The notes beneath the pieces are model-generated. The model worked only from the letters and a program-made list of their open reading frames with translations, did not search any database and had not been told where the DNA came from. 64,000 bases of DNA from Cryptomeria japonica (Eukaryota; Streptophyta; Pinopsida; Cupressales; Cupressaceae), in assembly GCF_030272615.1 (NCBI RefSeq), contig NC_081415.1:263862925-263926924 (forward strand). The letters run 5' to 3'. Positions 33,821 to 46,631 of this stretch are shown here, piece after piece. Made by a program: the position numbers and the translations under genes. Each line of letters begins with the position of its first letter. Position 1 is the first letter of the stretch.

Positions 33821-36300
33821 CACTTCAACAACAAACATTAGGCAATTCAACCTTTTGCCTTCTCAATGCATTTTTTTTTGTCTTTCACTGGTTTTCTCAT
33901 TCTGCTACATAGGGATATCATACCTTTCATGGCATCATCACACGTGCCTTCCAATATGTAGTCCTTTCATATTTTAGGTTCCTACACACTATGTTGTTGT
34001 TAAGTATTTATTTAGTCTTAAGACATCTCATGACTCCATTACATGTCCACAATCGGGTTTACAAACACAACTCTATCAAAACAAAAACAATATCACTAGT
34101 AAAACTATGATTGTGACAATCAATACCCTTAGGACAGTCATAGAAATTTAATCTATTTCATTTGGTTTTGATCCACAAACCCTTCTGAAGGTTGCATAGG
34201 GTCACCTCATCCCTCTCTCTATCATCAACCACTTCAAAATACCAATCGCTTTGTCTTCCCACCAAATTCTTCACTCTTACCGCCTTTTACTGTCTGATAC
34301 ATAAAGATATCGGACTGTCCTCATGCCTTAAAATGTACCAAATCTAATTTGGAGCCCTGCACACAACATAATATGATACATAGCATCAACAAAGGTCTTC
34401 CCACACATTTAGGTGAATTTATATGCATGGGAGACCAAACTATACATTATTTACTCCTCTCGGTAAACACTAGGCAGGGTTTTAACATTTTTTGGAAAAA
34501 CTATGATATCTTCTTTAAAATCCTATGAAATTCAATGCCACAAAAGACAAAATAAAGTTAACTCTATAAACTTCAATCTTATATTTATTTTTAATCAATT
34601 CTTTCCTACATTGTTTGATCTTCCATCTTGTTATAAATCTCATCTCTATTATGCTTTGATGGATGTCGCATCCTATTACAAACCTCATATTTTGGCACTG
34701 GCAGAAAGGATTTTAGCAAAGGTTGTGGAATATGGCTTTTACATCTACCAATTGTTAGTCCATCTTGTGCATATGGCTTTTACATGTAGAAGATATAAAT
34801 TTGATAAATAGGCCATATGGTAGATGATAAGTGAAGGATGTAAGTACTAAAGGTGTGACACTAATGGCTTTGGTACATGAAGGTGACTAGAGGTTGTGGA
34901 AGGAGAAATGGTGGAAGTTGGATCTATGGTAGAGGTGGGAGTAGATGTTATTTATGCATGAAAATGTTAAGCTAATACTCATAAAATAGCTAGGAATCCA
35001 ACTTAAGGCATTCTATTTGTTAATAAATTTCTCTACCATTGAGGTATTGCCCCCTTTCTTACCATTCCATTGTTTTCTTGAGTGTAGATTATTTTCAACA
35101 CTCATTATAAGACACATATAGGTTCTTGGGGCTCCTAACCTAACCTAGCTTTGATAACATTTTGAACTACTACTCATGGACTAGTTAGGTTACCAAGATA
35201 TGACCTTCTATTTGTTTTTAGAATGTGATCTATGACTAAGTACTAGAGGATCTTACTAGCTTGGGTATCATGATTTTATGTGTCTTTGACATGACTCCTA
35301 GTAACTATATAAGGATATTACTAGTCCTAGATCTATGCCTTATCTTTTTGATATGGTTCCTAGTGAGAATATATGAATATTACTAGTTCTAAATGTCATA
35401 ACTTTGTGTTTTGCATGCTCCATGTGTGTTACCAATGTTACTCATATTACTCACTTTGTACTTCCCTTTTATCTCAATATTGTAGATTGATAATATCATG
35501 AGTCTTGGGAGCTAACACCTTTCCAAACTTGTAGTCATCTTGACTCTTCAATATCTTGGTTTCTCCATATTTTCCCAAGAGTACATGAGCATAATTTCAT
35601 ACTCTTGCTAAGAGGGGGCTAAATATTGCATCATAAGTTGTATCTCTTTATAAATATACACTAGGTTTGGACTCAATTTAGTGGTTGTGCCTTATTTATG
35701 CTTAATTGTACTTAGGTTTCAGAATATTTCCATAAATTTGGTTCATTCCCTTATTCATGATGTCTCTCATGGCTCAATTTTCTAGGACTAGGGTCTTGGG
35801 AACCCTTATTCATTGAAATTGGACCTAAAATTTGAAAGATGAATGTTGGATTCACAAATAGTAGGAATTTTCTCTCCAAATTTGGACTTTTCCAAAATTT
35901 CATTTTGAAAAGGTGCAAGTTGCATATAGATACAAGTCTATTTCTCATTTTACCCCCCTATAAACTCCAACCCACATCTACCAAATTTTCAATCAAGCAA
36001 TTCAAATCAATTGAGCATAGATCTATAATCAAGGAACAAGGCATTCAAAGATACAACTTTTTTACATCAGTTATGATCAACTACAATATGTTTTTCCATT
36101 ATGAAAGCATACACTAACATGTTCTAGAAGCATTAAAGCATTTCAAAATTGAGGTGTATTTGTCAATTTTTTATTTACATATATGTTTGGAACATATTAA
36201 CACAAACTGTAATGTTATGAAGCTTCCTCTACTAGATACCTCCCTAGAACTGGTTCAAGATGACTGTCACATACATTTGTAAATGTGAAAGGAAACACAG
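33821..36300. other. Unassigned AT-rich DNA
   Basis: No family motif was seen on either strand. Open frames of about 100 codons at 34503-34811 (+) and 92 codons at 35839-36117 (+) show no recognisable features. It is the continuation of the sequence at 25898-26141. Confidence 0.4.
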
Positions 36301-37399
36301 ATATGCCTAAGTCTGAGAGCAAAGTATAACTACAATATGTAGATGATGATGACAAGCCTTATGTATAGGTCTAAGGAAAAGAATTGTGAGCAACACATCA
36401 CTTTGAAGCACACATTAAAATAAGACATAGAAAGGCATAGCTACACCAACAAATAGTGAATAAGAAGTAAACAAAGCCAAGTTTCATTGAAAATATAGTA
36501 AAGATCTTCTAGGATAGTTTTAAGAGAAGACACAAAGCCTCCTGAAGAATTCATGAGAAGATGATACACAATAAGAACCAAATACACGTGGAATAGTACA
36601 AGTGATAACTGTCCTAGCCAGATTAATAATAGTGAGATCATGGGCAAAGATTTTAAATATAAATCTCAATGACAACCCAACCAAAGAGAAAAAGTTAGGA
36701 CAAAGCCTATAAAAAAGAGATAGCCACAAAATAGTAACAAGTAGTCTATACCCAAGTAGTATATACATTGTTTTTTTCTATCACTACTACTATGGTACTC
36801 ATTGATTTTGATATTGAACCCAAATCACAAGCCTGGGTTGTCCCTTTACTTCCTCTAAGACTGTGTAGGTCTTCATTATCATTGTGATCTTTGACTGTAA
36901 ATGAAAATTTGTGTGTTGTAATCCTAAAGACTATTTACACATACAATGAACTTGTATTCCTCTCATGAGGACCTCTGTCTTGGCTATTCTATTTAATACT
37001 TCATGAATGTGTACTTTGTGATAGTTAAAATAATGGTGACTCCCATCTGAAACTATTTTAAATGTGATCTAGCATGGTGATGATGTGATTGTTTTATTTG
37101 AAGTTAATGATGAATGACAATAATTTTCATTGATATGACTATTGTGATAACATGCACTTCATTTCACTATAAAATCTAACTTAGACTATCGTTTACTCCT
37201 TTTAATTCTTATTCATAGGTATATATCCTTGTGCTTATGACTGTTGTAACTTATAGCTACTTTTTTTGTCTTCTAGGCCTAGATACATCTTCATGAAACT
37301 AATTCTTTGGAAAGATGCATGTTGTGTTTGATCATTACTATAATAATCAAGTCTCTTAAAATTAGATGCTTTATGGTATGCTCTCAGACTTAGGCATAT
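36301..37399. mobile_element. Possible small TIR element bounded by 21-bp inverted repeats
   Basis: ATATGCCTAAGTCTGAGAGC at 36301 is matched by its reverse complement, ending at 37399. A 33-bp direct repeat (CTAGATACCTCCCTAGAA core) lies outside, at 36222-36254 and 37402-37434. No target-site duplication is clear and no transposase is present. It could be a MITE or a rearranged repeat. Confidence 0.35.
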
Positions 37400-37689
37400 A
37401 TGCTTCCTCTGCTAGATACCTCCCTAGAATTGGTAAGCTCATTCTTTGTTGTATATATGTCCTAGTGCCATGGTAAGGGTAGGATGGGAGAGAGAAAAGA
37501 AAAATAGAGGTCAATTTCCCTCTGGTGCGTATAGAATTCGTGGTTGTGAAAGGGGAAGACTGAACATCGACAACCGAGGCATGGGGACACAACATTAAAA
37601 GACTTCTGATGACCTAGGAATGACAAAGCACGGGTAGTTGTGAAATGTAGTGGATAGCTCAAGCAATGGGTGGGACGCAAGCAATTACT

Positions 37690-37910
37690 CATTTATGCAA
37701 ATCAATCAATGAAGGTGAAGATTTAGCTACCTCAAATGGTGAAGATTCTACCCAAGCAATTCCATAAATTATACAAATATTATGCAAATCCAAAATTCCT
37801 CATGCAAATATTATGCAAATCCGAAGATTCAATGAATGAAGGTGAAGATTCAAAAATTCCTCATATTATGAAAATCTGAAATGAAGGTGAAGATTCTACC
37901 TTGAATGGTG
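37690..37910. repeat. Degenerate GAAGGTGAAGATTC array next to the CACTA-like end
   Basis: GAAGGTGAAGATT recurs at least four times, interspersed with ATTATGCAAATCC. Short motif arrays just inside the ends are typical subterminal transposase-binding regions of CACTA elements. Confidence 0.5.
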
Positions 37911-38229
37911 AGTGTGTCATTTGATCTTGCTAAGGGTTGAGCTCAATGCGGAAGCCTGCGCGGGATTGCAAATGTCACAAATGACTTGCCCTCTTTTGTT
38001 TTTTTTTAAGTATAATGCCTGTTGTCGTTGCAATTGCGATGAACGTGGGCACTTTTTTGAAAATAAAATAAAAATTCATTGCTAATGTCTTCTCTGTCAA
38101 AACCAAATGTGAAATTACCATTAGAATTTCGACGAATTCATGCATTTCTTAAAAAAAAATCAAATTTGGTCGCAATATACCTTCTCCGTCGGAAACCTCT
38201 GTCGAAATTATAGACCAAATGTATTAGTG
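37911..38229 (-). mobile_element. CACTA-like terminus
   Basis: Read on the minus strand from 38229 the sequence starts CACTAATACATTTGGTC, followed by TTTCGACAGAGGTTTCCGAC and, further in, TCGTCGAAATT. The CACTA start and TTTCCGACGG-type subterminal words are characteristic of plant En/Spm ends. It has the right orientation to be the 5' end of the minus-strand element whose transposase starts at 24610, with the copia element in between. A matching opposite end was not found, so it could also belong to another CACTA copy. Confidence 0.5.
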
Positions 38230-38719
38230 ACTAGTATTTTGCCTTTTTATTTCATCAAATTTGATTTTTTTGTTGAATTTTTTTCTTTTTCATGGTGTTA
38301 AAAACTGGTCATTGTCATTTTATCATGTGAGATGATACTGTGTCTCGTATATTGGTTTTTCATTTTAGGCCATTAGATTTGTCGTTTGGGACTTCCCCGT
38401 GTATCGTACGAGTGTTTTCTTGAAAGACCATTTCATCATGTGAGTGCATGTAGTTTATTGTATGGGAGTCTTTTGTCATGCTAGGTGCATTCCTAACTCA
38501 TACGAGTTTCTGCTTAGACTATGATATGTTGTATGAAAAATAGTGAGCATTTTTAAGAGTCCAAACATGAAAATTTTATTTTGCAAGTGATGTATTTGGG
38601 TTTGCGTGATGTTTAATTTATTTTGTAGAGTAATTTGGATAATTTTCTGATGCTCTATTGTTTGATTGTTGCAGGTTTGATTGCCACATGTTATTTTTTG
38701 GTGTGTCTATCCTCCTATA

Positions 38720-40486
38720 ATGAGGCTAGTTCATGAGTTATCCGATATTGATAGAGCACATATCAATTTGTGTGGGTGTACCCACCTTTTATAGATGTCA
38801 GATATTCATGTGAATCACAGGATACCTACTGCACTGGTTGAGAGATTTCATTCTGAGCGTAACATCTTCCATTTACCAGTTGGGGAGATGACCATCACTC
38901 CAGAGGATGTTTACAGGATATTGAGGATTTCGTTTGCTGGTGATAAGGTTGATTACGATTCTGCTCAGCCTCCTAGTATATTAGCTTTGAGATGCATTTT
39001 TCATGATGAGGACATCCTTACGCGGGCTATCAGTTGTGATGATATGATGGCCAGGTACAGTGAGCAGATTTCATTGGCATGTGTCTTGGCAAGATTCATT
39101 GGTTGCTTCGTTATGCCGGATAGAGAACAACAGGGTTTCTTATGCAGGTGGCCTAGGATGCTGGAGAGACTTTTGGATCATCCTGAGAGATTAGGGTGGG
39201 GATCTTGTTTGTTAGGCCACATGTATCATGAGATGCATGAGGTTGTCTATAGGGAGGGGAAGAGCATGGCAGCAGGTGTCCTAGTTTTAAAAATATGGGC
39301 CTAGGAGCATATCCTAGTTTGCAGACCTATTGTGGATGACGCTAGAGATCTACAGCAACCGATAGTTTATAGATATTTTGGATACATTACTTAGCCCCAT
39401 CTGGGAAAGATAGAGTATTGGCGATAATAGCTTGATGATCTGATCATTGTTGCATGGAGACTGTACAAGGGTCTTAAGTTGTGGGATGACTAGAGGGCTG
39501 CGCAAAGAGATATGTTCATGAATTGTCCTCTAATCAACAGATTTGTGATAGTTATTAAGAAATTTGTTGTATCTTGGGTCATGAGGTAGTATGGTAGGCC
39601 TCAGGGGATTTCACAGGAGTTTACCACCTACGCTCATAATGCAAACAAGGAGAGACAAGGATGGGCCCCTAGGTTGTCCTATGCATTGAGCATGCAGGAG
39701 CTAACAAGGTTACAATGACTTTGGTGGGACTACCTGGATGACATTGTAGATGCAAGGGTATTGTCCTAGTACAAGGATTGGTTTTAGCAGCATCTATTCC
39801 TTAGGTTTATGGATCCAACTAAGCATGCACCTCTCATAGAGGAGGCTGAGGATGATGCCCCTACACAAGCACAGGGATAGGCACAAGGAGAGGGACAGGG
39901 ACAGAGAGAAGAGGCTCCTAGGTGGGCAGGTGGTGATCCTAGTGCTAGTAGTAGTAGGGTACTAGTTGGGGGGAGACAACAACAAAGAGGAGAGGGTGGA
40001 TCCCTTGGATTTGTTGGTGTGAGGATGAGTGGTGCTAGGATGGCAGAGGGTAGAGGAGAGGAGGAGCGAGCAACTCCTAGATAGGTGCGATAGCGGAGGG
40101 ATGAGAAGGTGGAGATGGAGGTGGAGATGGAGGTGGAGAGCCTATGAGGGATTAGGGGCAGCTGATGTAGCATGGTTGATGAGAGCCAGATTAGCAGGTT
40201 TGTAGTTGCAGTTGACATTGGCTCAGACACAGCTTGTGGAGCGAGACCGAGAGCTGGCAGAGGTTAGGGCAAAGTGAGATACTCTCCAGCATGAGGTTTT
40301 GCATCAGACTAGTTGAGCAACTTATTACATTGCAGCTTATAGTGTAGCAATTCCTATAGCGCAGCAGGTTATCCCATATTCTCAGTATATGGCTCAATCT
40401 GAGGGAGCTCGGCACCTAGGCAGGATGCTGGTTAGCAGGCTCCACCTCCTCCACCACCTGGCGATGAGGGAGAGGTAGAGAGCTAG
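38720..40486 (+). pseudogene. Plant mobile domain (PMD) protein, decayed
   Basis: The frame from 38720 (MRLVHELSDIDRAHINLCG) passes one TAG into an open stretch at 38795-39304: RIPTALVERFHSERNIFHLP, VGEMTITPEDVYRILRI, GCFVMPDREQQGF, ERLGWGSCLLGHMYHEMHEV. This is the plant mobile domain (aminotransferase-like, as in MAIN/MAIL and in several TE-encoded proteins), with the usual FHLPxGEMTITLEDV core. Downstream, with mostly TAG stops, come EHILVCRPIVDDARDLQQPI, YGRPQGISQEFTTYA and RQGWAPRLSYALSMQELTRL. A Q/G-rich linker and, after a frameshift, a coiled-coil end (LVERDRELAEVRAK) and PPPPPPGDEGEVES follow. PMD proteins are linked to TE silencing, and others ride in transposons. No TE flanks were identified here. 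Confidence 0.75.
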
Positions 40487-41993
40487 ATTTTTGTAGCTTT
40501 TATATTTTGTTATATACCCCATTTTTTTATAGCCCATACGATTCTTACTCCAATGGGACATTGTAGATGAGATTTGATATCATTTGTACCCTAAAACTTT
40601 TATTTGTACTCTGAGATATTTATGATGATATATATACGAGATCACTATTTGATTTCAACATACTTGTGTCGATTGATTATGAGATGTATTTATATATGCT
40701 TTATTCTATATGTATGCATATTTTTCAGTATGGATGTATGTAATGCAGATGAATATGAATGTTTGTTTTTGTTTCTTTTCATATGCAAATAAATGATGAT
40801 AATGAGTAACTAGTAATGCAAATTTTTATGTTTACTTTTTTCTATGCAATAATATAAATGGAAATGAGTATGTAATGAATCTATATAAGATGCTTATGTA
40901 TGTAGCTAACATCTCAATATACAAGTACTCAATTAGAGAAATGATGAAAAAGAGACCACTTATCTAATAAATGATGAAATTTCAAACTCTCATTCAAAAG
41001 ATAAAGAGATCATTGTTATCATGCAGAAATCACTCAAAATCCACAAAATGTAGAATGAATGCAACCTAAACCTAGTCACTAGATTTGAAATACTTAATTT
41101 TCATCACTGAGCATTTACAAACGTAGCAAGCAGATAAAAGTTCCTTTCTTTTCATGTGCAATATTAATTATCTTCTCCGCAATGACCCTTTTTTGGTTCA
41201 TATCCTTGGATAGATTACGCACGCAACCAGATTGCACATTTAAATAAATTCCCTCAAAACAGACAAAGAAATGATGCCAACCTCCCTGTAGCATACAAAT
41301 AAGTGGAGTCGAGGTATCTGTGGTGATTTCACCTTAATCTGAAGGCACTTATCACAAACACCTAGCTGATTAGATGTTTCCAGATCATCAGAATCATTCC
41401 TACAAGCAGAAAACAAAGAAAATATTATACCCCCAATCCTTGCTCCTCTTAGTCAAGATAGACTTCCTCAAGTTACTCAGAGGGAATAATAATCAAAAAC
41501 CAATATAAAAGACAACACACGAAGAAAATTTCATGCATATCTTAAATTGTTTAGTGATTATTTTCAGTAATCTTGTTTTGCTTGTTTACTCAGTGATAAA
41601 ACTCTTCATTAGTTAGGAGACAGGTGATTGACTCAAATTGGATGACCAAGTTTCACTAACAAAAATTTGACTTGGATTATACTACTTAGGATACGTAAAA
41701 TGCTCAATTGATTCTAAGACTAGGACATTGATCAGTTTCAAGCCACGAGGGTTCTAAAGAACTAGGATGTCACAACAACGACTGAAAGATATGTACAAGC
41801 AATAGCAAAGATGTATGAAAGTGGGAAATGCCAACATTGCGTTGATAGATAGAGCGCTTGAGTACAAGAGGCGCATGTTTGTGAGGTTTTCACCTGCTTG
41901 GCAAGGATTCTTTTTTTTTTTAAAAGATATTTTAGGATTTTTAGGATTTTTTCAGGACTTTTTCAGTTGTACAGGTTGCTGGAGCAGAGAATA
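40487..41993. other. Unassigned AT-rich DNA between the PMD gene and the gypsy element
   Basis: No gene was recognised. The part next to 41994 is probably 3' untranslated sequence of the minus-strand gypsy element. I could not identify a polypurine tract or LTR there. Confidence 0.4.
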
Positions 41994-43362
41994 CTAAGTG
42001 AAGAATTTCTTCAATTGGATGGTGTTGATCGGTTCACAAAGTTGTTCTCCTTATGATCTTGAGACTGGATAGGCACCAGAGCCAAAGGTTGTAGTAGCGA
42101 CATAGGGAGCCAGCCAGTTGGGCTCAAAATTTCCTTTGTTGTCCTGAAACTATTGATTTTTAGGATTTTCTCTCAGGACAAGGTCACCAACCTGAAATTC
42201 GTGTTGTCGAACCTTCTTGTTATATCCTTTAGACATTCTCTTTTGATACACTCTTAGATGATCAAATGCCACTTGTCGACATTCATCCAGCAACTCGAGC
42301 TCTGGCAATCTAGATATTTTGTAGTCCTCATCAGGGACGAGACCTTGCAAAGAAACTCTTAAAGATGGTATTTCCACCTCAATAGGTAAAACTACTTTGG
42401 ATCCATACACCAAAGAAAAAGGTGTAGCCCTAGCAGGTGTTTTGATACTTGTTCTATAAGCCCATAATGCAGGTTGAGTTGTAGATGCCAATCCCTTTTG
42501 GATTTGTTTACTGTTTTGTGTAAGATAGTCAGTAGATTTTTGTTAGATGCTTTAGCTTGTCCATTACCTTGAGGGTAATATATGGATGACTAGTGTTGTT
42601 TGATCTTGAATTTTTCATAGAGCTCATCTAGATCTTTGTTCTTGAATTGCCCTCCATTGTTAGTTACAATGGATGACAGTATCCCATACCTGCAAATGAT
42701 ATGGTTTAGGATGAACAAAGAGACTTGTTTATCGGTTGCTTTTATGAGCGGAACCGCTTCTACCAACTTAGTGAAGTACTCAAAGGAAATTATGATAAAC
42801 TTGTGTCTGTTAGATGATGTAGGATATATTTGGCCAATGAGATCAAATGCCCATTGCAAAAAAGGCCAATGAGATGATGTATGATATATTTGGCCAATGA
42901 GATGATGTATGATCCCTTGCTGGAGCATGTATGAAATTTCCCATGTATTTGACACTTCTCACAAGTTTTAGAAAACTTTATAGCATCTTTCTCCATGTTT
43001 GGCTAGTAGTAGCCAGCCCTTAGTAGTTTTCAAGCTAAAGCTAGACCATTTGAATGAGATCCACAAATACCTTCATGGACTTCAGATAATGTGTGTTGAG
43101 ACTTTTCAGTTTCTAGACACCTAAGCAAAGTACCATCCAAACCTCGTCTAAATAGGTCGTTAGCGATGATGATGTACAGTGAAGCGTTTTGGATTAGGTT
43201 CCTTTTCTCATTATGGATAAGATTTTTCAGGGATAATTTGGTCTCACGGGTAAGAGTAAATGTGGTTGTAGCAAGATGAGTCATGTCCAATAATAGAACA
43301 GACCATCTGGGACTCAAAAGAATCATAGGCAGGGTAATGTAACTCTTCCACCAAGAATTCAA
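41994..43362 (-). pseudogene. Integrase of the first gypsy element
   Basis: The N-terminal HHCC zinc finger is visible: HEGICGSHSNG, then CEKCQIHGKFH around 42930. In the core, WAFDLIGQIYPTSSNRHKF holds the first catalytic Asp. SSIVTNNGGQF has Asn where the second catalytic Asp (T-D-N-G) is expected. The C-terminal part at 42491-42150 has LWAYRTSIKTPARATPFSLVYG, and FEPNW and EPINTIQLKKFF (to the TAG at 41994-41996) end the protein. A short imperfect duplication (GATGATGTATGATATATTTG, about 42814-42910) disrupts the region before the core. Integrase inserts the cDNA in the nucleus. This copy is dead. Confidence 0.75.
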
Positions 43363-43444
43363 AGCAAAAACTAGATTCTTGTAACTCTGGTATAGATGCC
43401 AAGGCGGTCATAGTATATGTTGCTCTATTTGTTGATCTGGGGAT

Positions 43445-44206
43445 CTATTGAAATGACACAAAAGTAAAATATTTCTTGAGATCATCAACCATCCTCTTAT
43501 AAGGCATCAGTTTCTCATCTCGAGTCTGATGTGTATCATTGATTTGATTGATGATTAGTTGAGAAACTCCATATATGTGTAATTCCATAACCTTCCATTC
43601 ATTAGCTAGCTTGATCCCATTTACCAAAGCTTTGTACTCTGCAACGTTGTTTGTGCAAGGGAAGAGAATCATGTAAGCCTTTGGGATTGAATATTTTTGA
43701 GGGATAATAAAAAGTATCCCATCACCGAAACCATGTTGAGTGAAAGACCCATCAAAGAACATCTTCCATGATTATTGAGTAACGTGCATGATAGATTAAT
43801 CTGGGAATTCTATGTGTAAAGGTTGACTGTCTTCAAGTGGAGCTTCAACAAGTTGGTCTATAATTACCTGTCCTTTGATGGCTTTGCATTCTACATATTC
43901 AATATCAAATTTCATAAGATCCATGACCCATCTAGCCAATCTTCTAGTAAGTGTTGCTTTGCTCAGAAGATATTTGAGTGGATCAATCTTAGCCACTAGC
44001 TTGATGGAATGTGCTAACATGTAGTGTCTCAATTTTTGTGATGCAAATACTAATTCCAAACAAGCTTTTTCTATTATAGTATACTTCATTTCATAAGACA
44101 CCAATGTTCTGCTGATATAATAAATAGCTCTTTCCTTTTTATTCTCATCTTGTTGTGCCAAAAGTGCCCCCAGTGATGTATCAGTAGCTAATATGTATAG
44201 AATCAA
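43445..44206 (-). pseudogene. RNase H and second (archaeal-type) RNase H
   Basis: 44206-43796 reads ILATDTSLGALLAQQDEN, AIYYISRTLVSYEMKYTIIE, CLELVFASQKLRHYML and LARWVMDLMKFDIEY, a standard gypsy RNase H domain followed by its tether. 43762-43445 reads MFFDGSFTQHGFGDGI, CTNNVAEYKALVNGIKLA and LHIYGVSQLIINQ. This is the additional RNase H found in Tat elements. Its D and E residues are visible, but the third Asp of the usual YGDSQL is Val. RNase H removes RNA from the RNA/DNA hybrid during reverse transcription. Confidence 0.75.
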
Positions 44207-44354
44207 TGGTTTACCTAAAAATTGGTGGCATTAGTATTAGTAGATTAGATATGTATTCTTTGATTTGTTGAAGGTGTTTCTCACATTCCTAATCCCAGTT
44301 GTAGGTTACACCTTTCCTTAATACTTTTGTGAAGGGTTGAGCTTTATCTACTAG

Positions 44355-45340
44355 CTAAGAAATAAAGTGTCTGATTGACTGTAGATGTCCTTGTAAACTT
44401 CTCATTTGACTAATATTATTTGGAGGTGGCATTTCCTTTATAGCTTGGACCTTCTTGGGATCAACCTCAATTCCTTTCCTTGAAATGATGTAACCAAGTA
44501 ATTTCCCTGATGTCACTCTGAATGCACACTTTTTAGGATTTGGCCAAAGCTTGAGTTTTTCCATTTTATCTAGTATGAGGCCTATCTCCTGAATATTTGT
44601 GGATCTCTTCATAGTCTTTACTAAGGTGTCATCAACATAGTCTTCCATATTCTTATGCATCATATCATGAAAGATAGTTGTTACTGCTCTTTGGTAAGTT
44701 GCCCCTACATTCTTTAGCCCAAATGGCATGACGTTCCAGCAAAAGGTTCCCCATGTACAGGTGAAAGTTGTCTTTTCTTAATCTTCAAGAGCTACTTTGA
44801 TCTTATTATAACAGGAGAATCCATCCATTAATGAGTACATCTCATATCCAGCTATCATATCCACTATCATATCAATGTTTGGTAATGGAAAATCATCCTT
44901 CAGACAAGCTTTGTTAAGATCTCTAAAATTTGTGCAAACCCTAATAGATTTGTCTACCTTTGATACAGGTATTATGTTTGATATCCATTCGGCATAGGCT
45001 ATAGCTTTGATGAATCCAGCTTTTAGTAATTTTTCTAGCTCAACCTTGACTAGAAGTGCCACATGAGGGTGCATATTACAGAGGTTTTGCTTGACTGGTT
45101 TAACTCCTGGTGTAATAGAAAGATGGTGCATGATGAGATCAAGATCCAAGCCTAGCATATTAAAGTATGTCCATGGAAAGTTGATCTTCTTTTCTAAAAA
45201 GAGATTGTTGAAATCTTTTAACTCTTCTACTGATAATGATTGAGCTAAGTGGATGATATGTGGTATCTATTGACTCCCAATATTTACTGACTGAGTCAGT
45301 TCAATCAATATAGAAGACCTTTCCTGGAAGTGACTTGGCA
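44355..45340 (-). pseudogene. Reverse transcriptase of the first gypsy element
   Basis: From about 45340: LSVEELKDFNNLFLEKK, PWTYFNMLGLDLDLIMHHL, GVKPVKQNLCNMHPHVALLV, AEWISNIIPVSKVDKSIRVC, NFRDLNKACLKDDFPLPNID. After a stop near 44778: MPFGLKNVGATYQRAV, MEDYVDDTLVKT (the YVDD catalytic motif intact), FRVTSGKLLGYIISRKGIEV and PPPNNISQMRSLQGHLQSIR. This is a full Ty3/gypsy RT palm and fingers, broken by stops. Confidence 0.85.
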
Positions 45341-46562
45341 GTATATCAAGTATCTCACCTTCAGGTGCCTTAGAGAGGTTTTCACCCTTTGGTACGTCCT
45401 TTATTTTCTCTATTTTTTATTCTGACACCACCACAATATGGTTTTTGCCATTAGATCTTTTCTTTTTCTTCTTTTTTAAATTTTTGTGACCAAGATACTT
45501 GATATTTGTTTTAGTCATATTCTCACTTTGTTCGTTGGTGGAAGAGTCCATTGGTTCAACTACATTAAGGTAGTAGGCTAACGTGTAGTCATTGGCAAAG
45601 ATAGGTACATTCATAGGTTGGTCTTGTAGATTACAATCAATTATTTTAGGTTGTACCAAGGATAGAGTTTGGATAGGTTCAAGGGAGTTCATGGTATGAT
45701 CATCATAACTACAAACCAAAAAGTTGAGTTCCAGAAGACTACTTTGCATAAATGTCTCGAGACCAGGAAGAGTTACAACATGATCATTAAAGTCCATATT
45801 AATATTTAGTTGATGAAATCCCATAGACCTACTTCTAGCATCATTCTCTATGCCAGGTTAGACTACATATCATGGTTCGACAGTAACAGGATCAGTAGAC
45901 AGATTCCCGACATCCATGATAGAGGAGTTAGAGTCGTAAGATGAAGTTTCTGACTCTTCTTCAAGTGATTGAGTAAATGTATGTATAGTGTCAATACCTA
46001 CATCTTTAATGTTGCAAGTTCCTTCATGATTTGGTTCGTTTATCACTTGTATTTGACATACTTCCTGACATAACCTTAATGGTTCTATGAATCTCTTTCA
46101 TCTACTCCATTCAACTTCTTTTGGACTAATGACTGGTTCTGTTTCTGTACCTTCTAATTCTTCTTGTGTAGTTCTATACCTAATTTGTTCTATCTTATTA
46201 GAGGGAGATATAGTAGGTGAATAATTTCCTTGTGTTTTTCTTTCTTTCAGCTTTTGTTCATAGTCTTCTTGTCTTTTTAGTCTAATTTTTTCTATCTCTG
46301 ATTGTAGTTTTAAGCGTATCAGCTCTTGTGTGTCATTTGTGATATCACTGGACTCTTCTGGAGTTTCTGTAATAGATGTATCTGAGAGATGATCTGGACC
46401 CCATTCATACTCATTCAAGTCATTTTTTGAATCATCTAGTTGTTGTCTACCAGTATATGTGACTAGAATTTTTAGTGGTGCAAACAATTCTCTGATTGTT
46501 CCTACTTCTTCTCTCATATCCTTTGGGACTTCTACTTCTTGTAGTGTTGTAGCTGATATCAT
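45341..46562 (-). pseudogene. Polar linker region between G-patch and RT
   Basis: Open blocks at 46562-46098 (acidic and coiled: LQSEIEKIRLKRQEDYEQKL) and 45824-45417 (ends in a KKKKKK run) lie between the G-patch and RT. They show no enzyme motif. They fit the long variable region in Tat/Ogre elements between protease and RT. Confidence 0.45.
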
Positions 46563-46631
46563 TGGGACTTGAGTACTAACTATTTCCTCTATCTTGATTA
46601 ATAGTTCTTCTTGGTCTTTTTTACACTCTTC

